Shown: positions 24,814-28,738 of the stretch, piece by piece
Layout of the letters: each line of letters begins with the position of its first letter
Numbering within the stretch: the first letter of the stretch is position 1
Assembly: GCA_017559615.1 (NCBI GenBank)
Contig: JAFYRB010000040.1
Coordinates: forward strand, 1 to 28,738
Length of the DNA: 28,738 bases
Source: Alistipes sp.
Lineage (GTDB): Bacteria > Bacteroidota > Bacteroidia > Bacteroidales > Rikenellaceae
Reading direction: 5' to 3'
Notes under the pieces: generated by a model
Databases searched by the model: none
Told to the model about the DNA's origin: nothing
What the model saw: the letters and a program-made list of their open reading frames with translations, nothing else
Program-made: the position numbers and the translations under genes

Positions 24814-25614
24814 ATGAGACAACGAATCGCGAAAATCTTGGCACGTAGGCGCGTGTGGAGTTTGCCGTATGTTATCTTTATGGCAATCTTCATCGTTGTG
24901 CCTCTGTTGCTGATTATGTTCTACGCCTTTCAGTCGAAGGAGGGTGGCTTCTCGATGGAGAACTTCGAGAGGTTCATCAACCAGCCTGAGGCGGCTAATA
25001 CGTTTATCTATTCGATAGGTATTGCGCTGATTACTACGCTGATATGCTTAGTTTTGGGATATCCTGCGGCGTATGTGCTCTCGAAGTTAAAACCTTCGAA
25101 TGCGAGGTTGTTGGTGATGCTGTTCATCCTTCCGATGTGGATTAACGTCTTGGTGCGTACGTTGGCTACGGTGGCGTTGTTCGACTTCCTACGTCTGCCA
25201 CTTGGCGAGGGTGCGCTAATCTTCGGTATGGTCTACAACTTCTTGCCGTTTATGATTTATCCTATCTACAACGTGTTACAGAAGATGGACCACTCGCTTA
25301 TCGAGGCGGCAGAGGACCTCGGTGCTACACCACGTCAGGTATTTACACGTGTTGTATTCCCGCTGTCGATGCCTGGTATTATCAGTGGCGTGATGATGGT
25401 CTTTATGCCTACAATCTCGACCTTCGCAATCTCGGAGCTGCTGACGATGAATAACATCAAGCTCTTCGGTACTACGATTCAGGAGAATATCAATAACGGT
25501 ATGTGGCACTACGGTGCGGCATTGTCGCTTATTATGTTGATAATCATCGGTATTACGTCGCTCTTCACGGACTCTGCGTCGGATGAGGGTGCTGGCGATG
25601 CCACAATATTATAA
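24814..25614 (+). CDS. potB: Spermidine/putrescine ABC transporter permease PotB
   Basis: The 266-residue inner-membrane protein has about six membrane helices, starting at residues 16-40 (SLPYVIFMAIFIVVPLLLI). The permease EAA loop, which couples to the ATPase, reads EAAEDLGATPRQVFTRVVF followed by PLSMPG. Together with PotC it forms the polyamine channel. It lies 4 bases after potA and 9 bases before potC. The last residues (SDEGAGDATIL) form a short hydrophilic tail. Confidence 0.94.
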   Translation: MRQRIAKILARRRVWSLPYVIFMAIFIVVPLLLIMFYAFQSKEGGFSMENFERFINQPEAANTFIYSIGIALITTLICLVLGYPAAYVLSKLKPSNARLLVMLFILPMWINVLVRTLATVALFDFLRLPLGEGALIFGMVYNFLPFMIYPIYNVLQKMDHSLIEAAEDLGATPRQVFTRVVFPLSMPGIISGVMMVFMPTISTFAISELLTMNNIKLFGTTIQENINNGMWHYGAALSLIMLIIIGITSLFTDSASDEGAGDATIL

Positions 25615-25623
25615 CGCGCGCGT

Positions 25624-26454
25624 ATGAGAAAGCTATCACATCTTTACTTGGTGCTACTGCTCGTAATGCTCTACGCACCGATTGTCATCATCGCGATTTT
25701 CTCGTTCACCGAGTCGAAGGTCTTGGGTAACTGGACTGGATTCTCGACGGAGTTGTACGAGTCGCTCTTCTCGGGTGGCGTGAATAACTCGCTTATAGAT
25801 GCTATCCAGAATACCTTTATCATCGCCTTTGTTGCGGCTATCGTATCTACGCTGTTGGGTACCGTAGCGGCTATTGGTATCAACGACTTGCGTTATGGTA
25901 AGCGTAAGGCGGTTAACTTCGTGAATAACATTCCGATATTGAACCCCGATATCATCACTGGTATCTCGCTCTTTTTGCTCTTCATATCGTTTGGTATTAC
26001 GCAGGGATATATGACCGTCATCTTGGCGCATATCACCTTCTGTACGCCTTATGTGGTGCTGAGCGTTATGCCACGTCTTACGCAGATGAACCCTAATATC
26101 TACGAGGCGGCCCTCGACTTGGGTGCTACGCCGATGCAGGCTATGCGTCGTGTTATCATCCCAGAGATTCGCCCAGGTATGATTTCGGGCTTTATTTTGG
26201 CCTTCACGTTGTCGATTGATGACTTCGCGGTGACTATCTTTACCAATGGTACTAACGGCCTCGAAACCCTCTCGACGTATATCTATGCCGATGCACGTAA
26301 GGGTGGTCTTACGCCCGAGTTGCGCGCTCTGTCGACCATCATCCTTGTGGTGGTGTTGGTGTTGCTGATTGTGGTTAACATCCGCGCACGCCGTCAGGCT
26401 CGTCAGGCCGAGGAGGCACTCAAAAATAGTAACCTTAAACCCTCACGAAGATAA
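25624..26454 (+). CDS. potC: Spermidine/putrescine ABC transporter permease PotC
   Basis: The 276-residue protein has the PotC pattern: an N-terminal helix (YLVLLLVMLYAPIVIIAIFS), family residues near FSFTESK, and the EAA loop EAALDLGATPMQAMRRVII followed by PEIRPG. The segment FTLSIDDFAVTIF near the end is also typical. It pairs with PotB. Its TAA stop overlaps the potD ATG by one base (TAATG), so translation is coupled. The last 25 residues are a charged cytoplasmic tail. Confidence 0.94.
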   Translation: MRKLSHLYLVLLLVMLYAPIVIIAIFSFTESKVLGNWTGFSTELYESLFSGGVNNSLIDAIQNTFIIAFVAAIVSTLLGTVAAIGINDLRYGKRKAVNFVNNIPILNPDIITGISLFLLFISFGITQGYMTVILAHITFCTPYVVLSVMPRLTQMNPNIYEAALDLGATPMQAMRRVIIPEIRPGMISGFILAFTLSIDDFAVTIFTNGTNGLETLSTYIYADARKGGLTPELRALSTIILVVVLVLLIVVNIRARRQARQAEEALKNSNLKPSRR

Positions 26455-27875
26455 TGAAGTGGCTTAATGTTGTGCTACGTGGTGTAGCGATGATGGTCGT
26501 TGCTGTGGCGCTTGTGGCGTGCAACGGCGATGAGGCTCGTATGGGTGTCCTCAAGGTCTATAACTGGGGTGACTACATCGACGAGGAGCTTATTCCGGAG
26601 TTCGAGGAGTGGTACTTCGAGCAGACGGGCGAGGAGGTCGAGGTTATATACCAAACCTTTGATATTAACGAGGTTATGCTCGCAAAGATTGAGAACGGAC
26701 AGGCCGATTTCGATGTTGTCTGCCCTTCGGAGTATATCATCGAGCGTATGTTGCGAAACGAGATGGTGTTGCCTATCCTCACGCCAGAGTTCGAGGCGGA
26801 GATGGCTGAACGTGATATCAACTACTTCGGTTGCGTGTCGCCATATATCAAGGAGCAGTTTGCGCTTATGGAGGCTCCCGAGGGTGTCAACCCGAACGAC
26901 TATGCTGTGGGTTATATGTGGGGTACGACGGGTATCCTCTACAACAAGGCATACGTTACGCGCGAGGAGGCGCAGACGTGGGCGCTGATGTTCGACCAGA
27001 GGCTTCAGGATAAGATTTTCGTGAAGGATGCCTTCCGCGATGTATACTCGCCAATTCTTATCTACGCCAAGACTTTGGAGGCACGCGAGAGTGGCCTTTT
27101 GGGCGAGGATGAGTACCTCGATATCGACACCATTCACGAGCTTATGTACGACTCGTCTGATGAGTCTATCGCGTTGGTAGAGAGCTACTTAAAACGTATG
27201 AAGGAGCTTGTTGCGGGCTGGGAGGCCGACTTCGGTAAGGAGATGATGACGCAGGAGAAGGCGTGGATAAACCTTATGTGGAGCGGCGATGCTGTATGGG
27301 CTATCGACGAGGCGAGTGAGGTCGGCGTGGAGCTTGGCTATGAGGTGCCTCGCGAGGGTAGCGTGGTGTGGTTCGACGGCTGGGTAATCCCTAAATATGC
27401 GCGTAATCTGCGTGCTGCGCGCTACTTCATCGACTATATGTGTAATCCCGAAAATGCTATCCGAAATATGGATGCTACGGGCTACGTGAGTGTCGTTGCT
27501 ACGCAGGAGGTCTACGACTCGTTGGAGGAGTTGTGCTACTGTGAGCCTGAGGTCTGCGACTTGAGCTACTTCTTTGTAAATGAGGATGGTACGCCTATCG
27601 AAGGCTCCGAGGCTGTGGTTGCCGATCCGGTGCTTTATCCCGATAAGAGTGTCATCGCGCGCTCGGGTGTTATGCACGATTCGGGTGACCGTACCGACAA
27701 GATGTTGGAGATGTGGTCGAGAGTGAAGGGCGATAACCTATCGACAGGTATGTTGGTTGGTATCGTGCTCTTTTTCAGCGTGTTGCTCGTATGGGGCGTA
27801 TGGCGTAAGGTCGACAAATATCGTAGCCAGCTGAAGCTCCGCAAGCGCCGTCATAGCCACTCGAAGAAGAACTAA
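26454..27875 (+). CDS. potD: Polyamine-binding lipoprotein PotD with C-terminal membrane anchor
   Basis: The 473-residue protein begins with a lipoprotein signal (hydrophobic core ending ALVAC, Cys23). The binding domain has family motifs KVYNWGDYID (34-43), CPSEYIIERM, YMWGTTGILYN and LMWSGDAVWA, all shared with PotD/PotF, which bind spermidine or putrescine through Trp, Tyr and acidic residues. Unlike E. coli PotD (348 residues, soluble) it continues with a hydrophobic helix of about 18 residues (433-450, LVGIVLFFSVLLVWGVW) and a 23-residue Lys/Arg/His-rich tail. This predicts a second anchor with the C-terminus in the cytoplasm. It is the fourth gene of the operon. No terminator is visible in the 37 bases before the next gene. 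Confidence 0.93.
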   Translation: MKWLNVVLRGVAMMVVAVALVACNGDEARMGVLKVYNWGDYIDEELIPEFEEWYFEQTGEEVEVIYQTFDINEVMLAKIENGQADFDVVCPSEYIIERMLRNEMVLPILTPEFEAEMAERDINYFGCVSPYIKEQFALMEAPEGVNPNDYAVGYMWGTTGILYNKAYVTREEAQTWALMFDQRLQDKIFVKDAFRDVYSPILIYAKTLEARESGLLGEDEYLDIDTIHELMYDSSDESIALVESYLKRMKELVAGWEADFGKEMMTQEKAWINLMWSGDAVWAIDEASEVGVELGYEVPREGSVVWFDGWVIPKYARNLRAARYFIDYMCNPENAIRNMDATGYVSVVATQEVYDSLEELCYCEPEVCDLSYFFVNEDGTPIEGSEAVVADPVLYPDKSVIARSGVMHDSGDRTDKMLEMWSRVKGDNLSTGMLVGIVLFFSVLLVWGVWRKVDKYRSQLKLRKRRHSHSKKN

Positions 27876-27912
27876 TTTAATGCTTAAATAACCTTAAAAA
27901 ATAGAAAAAAGA

Positions 27913-28738
27913 ATGAAGAAAATATTTGCTTTCCTTTCGGCATTGTGTGTTGCGTTGCCGTTGTATGCCGCAGAGCCTGTGGCAGTTATGCCTATGGATA
28001 ACCCACTTATGGATTGCTCCGAGGAGTGCTGCACGGAGGATGACGGCGACGAGTGGGAGTTCTGGTGGGAGGGTGGCATCGACCTCGCTTCGAACTATAT
28101 GTGGCGCGGTTACGACCAGTCTTACACGGGTAATATGTTCGACCCATCGTTCCAGCCTTCGGTTACGTTTGGCTATGGTAAGTTCTATATCAATCTTTGG
28201 GGAAATGCCTCATTGTTAAGCGATTACAAGGAGTTTGATATGTTCCTCGGCTTCGACCACGAGAACTTGTCGGTTACTATCTACGATGTTTTTTGTGGCG
28301 TTGGCGCGGACTTCGGCTCGCAGAGCTTCTTCGATAAGGAGGCGCATAACCTCACGCTTACCATCGACTATACCTTCTTCGAGCGCTTGCGCTTGCACTG
28401 GGCGACAACGTTCCTCCACGCATCGGACTGGCACTATAACGAGGATGGCTCACGCCTGAAGCGCGCTTTTTCGTCATATTTTGAGGTTGGCTATACCCAG
28501 CCTTTCGGCGATGTTATGACTATGGAGATTATCGCAGGTGCTGCACCTTGGACAGGTCCTTTCTGGATGGCGGGACCACGTAAGATGGTTGATGGCGCTT
28601 ATACTTTGGACTTTGATAATCAGCCTAAGGGCTTCAATGTCACTAACTTATCGTTGATGCTTAACCGCGACTTCGAGGTTGGTAGTGTAACACTTCCTCT
28701 TCAGGTGGGTTACACGTTCAACCCTACAACAAAGCGCC
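27913..28738 (+). CDS. Predicted outer-membrane beta-barrel protein (partial, 3' end missing)
   Basis: The open frame starts at ATG 27913 and runs to the window edge (275 codons). It has a signal peptide (MKKIFAFLSALCVALPLYAA, cleavage near residue 20), then a short acidic Cys-containing segment (DCSEECCTEDDGDE). Alternating hydrophobic strands with many Tyr, Trp and Phe follow. The segment DLASNYMWRGYDQS recalls the S-x-Y-x-x-RG motif at the first strand of TorF-like putative porins, small barrels of unknown cargo. It is 37 bases downstream of potD on the same strand with no visible terminator or promoter between, so it may belong to the polyamine operon. Function unknown. Confidence 0.8.
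   Translation, partial: MKKIFAFLSALCVALPLYAAEPVAVMPMDNPLMDCSEECCTEDDGDEWEFWWEGGIDLASNYMWRGYDQSYTGNMFDPSFQPSVTFGYGKFYINLWGNASLLSDYKEFDMFLGFDHENLSVTIYDVFCGVGADFGSQSFFDKEAHNLTLTIDYTFFERLRLHWATTFLHASDWHYNEDGSRLKRAFSSYFEVGYTQPFGDVMTMEIIAGAAPWTGPFWMAGPRKMVDGAYTLDFDNQPKGFNVTNLSLMLNRDFEVGSVTLPLQVGYTFNPTTKR

Noticed and set aside
1..28738. Prophage, insertion sequence, CRISPR array, toxin-antitoxin or defence genes
   Set aside because: No integrase, transposase, spaced direct repeats or recognised defence domains were seen on either strand. The only repeat found is the 126-bp tandem unit.

Overview
The window is ordinary chromosomal sequence from a member of the Bacteroidota, most likely the order Bacteroidales. 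An Alistipes/Rikenellaceae-like genome is my best guess, from intermediate GC content, heavy use of GAG and TCG codons, and gene content. The clearest lineage sign is the promoter type: TAnnTTTG -7 boxes with TTTG-like -33 boxes 19-20 bp upstream, and no Shine-Dalgarno sequences. No phage, transposase, CRISPR array or defence island is visible.

Region by region. Bases 1-1994 hold the end of a substrate-binding protein gene followed by a FecCD-type permease and its ATPase, an iron-chelate, heme or cobalamin-type importer (+ strand). Bases 2034-2670 hold tRNA-Glu and rpsT (ribosomal protein S20). Bases 2675-2950 are a 126-bp intergenic tandem repeat. Bases 3082-5698 (- strand) carry a coiled-coil gene, zapA, a structured RNA that fits 6S RNA, and rny (RNase Y). 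Bases 5723-16191 (- strand) form one tightly packed operon: DUF2723 membrane glycosyltransferase-like protein, cysS, prfB, a NamZ-like exo-muramidase, ftsY and rimO. Bases 16395-19936 (- strand) hold a DUF1573 protein and the two subunits of an NfnAB-type electron-bifurcating transhydrogenase. Bases 20129-20571 hold tRNA-Asn and tRNA-Val with their own promoters and two terminators. Bases 20733-23261 (- strand) encode an M1-family lipoprotein aminopeptidase. From 23324 to the window end (+ strand) runs a polyamine uptake operon potABCD, followed by a truncated gene for a predicted outer-membrane beta-barrel.

Most genes are housekeeping: translation (tRNAs, rpsT, cysS, prfB, rimO), RNA turnover and transcription control (rny, 6S RNA), cell division (zapA), protein targeting (ftsY), redox balance (nfnAB) and nutrient uptake. 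The points most worth a second look are: the polyamine system, whose PotA has a duplicated C-terminal regulatory module, whose PotD has both a lipobox and a C-terminal membrane anchor, and which is followed by a putative outer-membrane barrel; the 126-bp tandem repeat; the zapA/6S RNA/rny arrangement with an unnamed coiled-coil gene at its head; and an RF2 gene without the usual programmed frameshift. I found no convincing undescribed multi-gene system beyond these leads.
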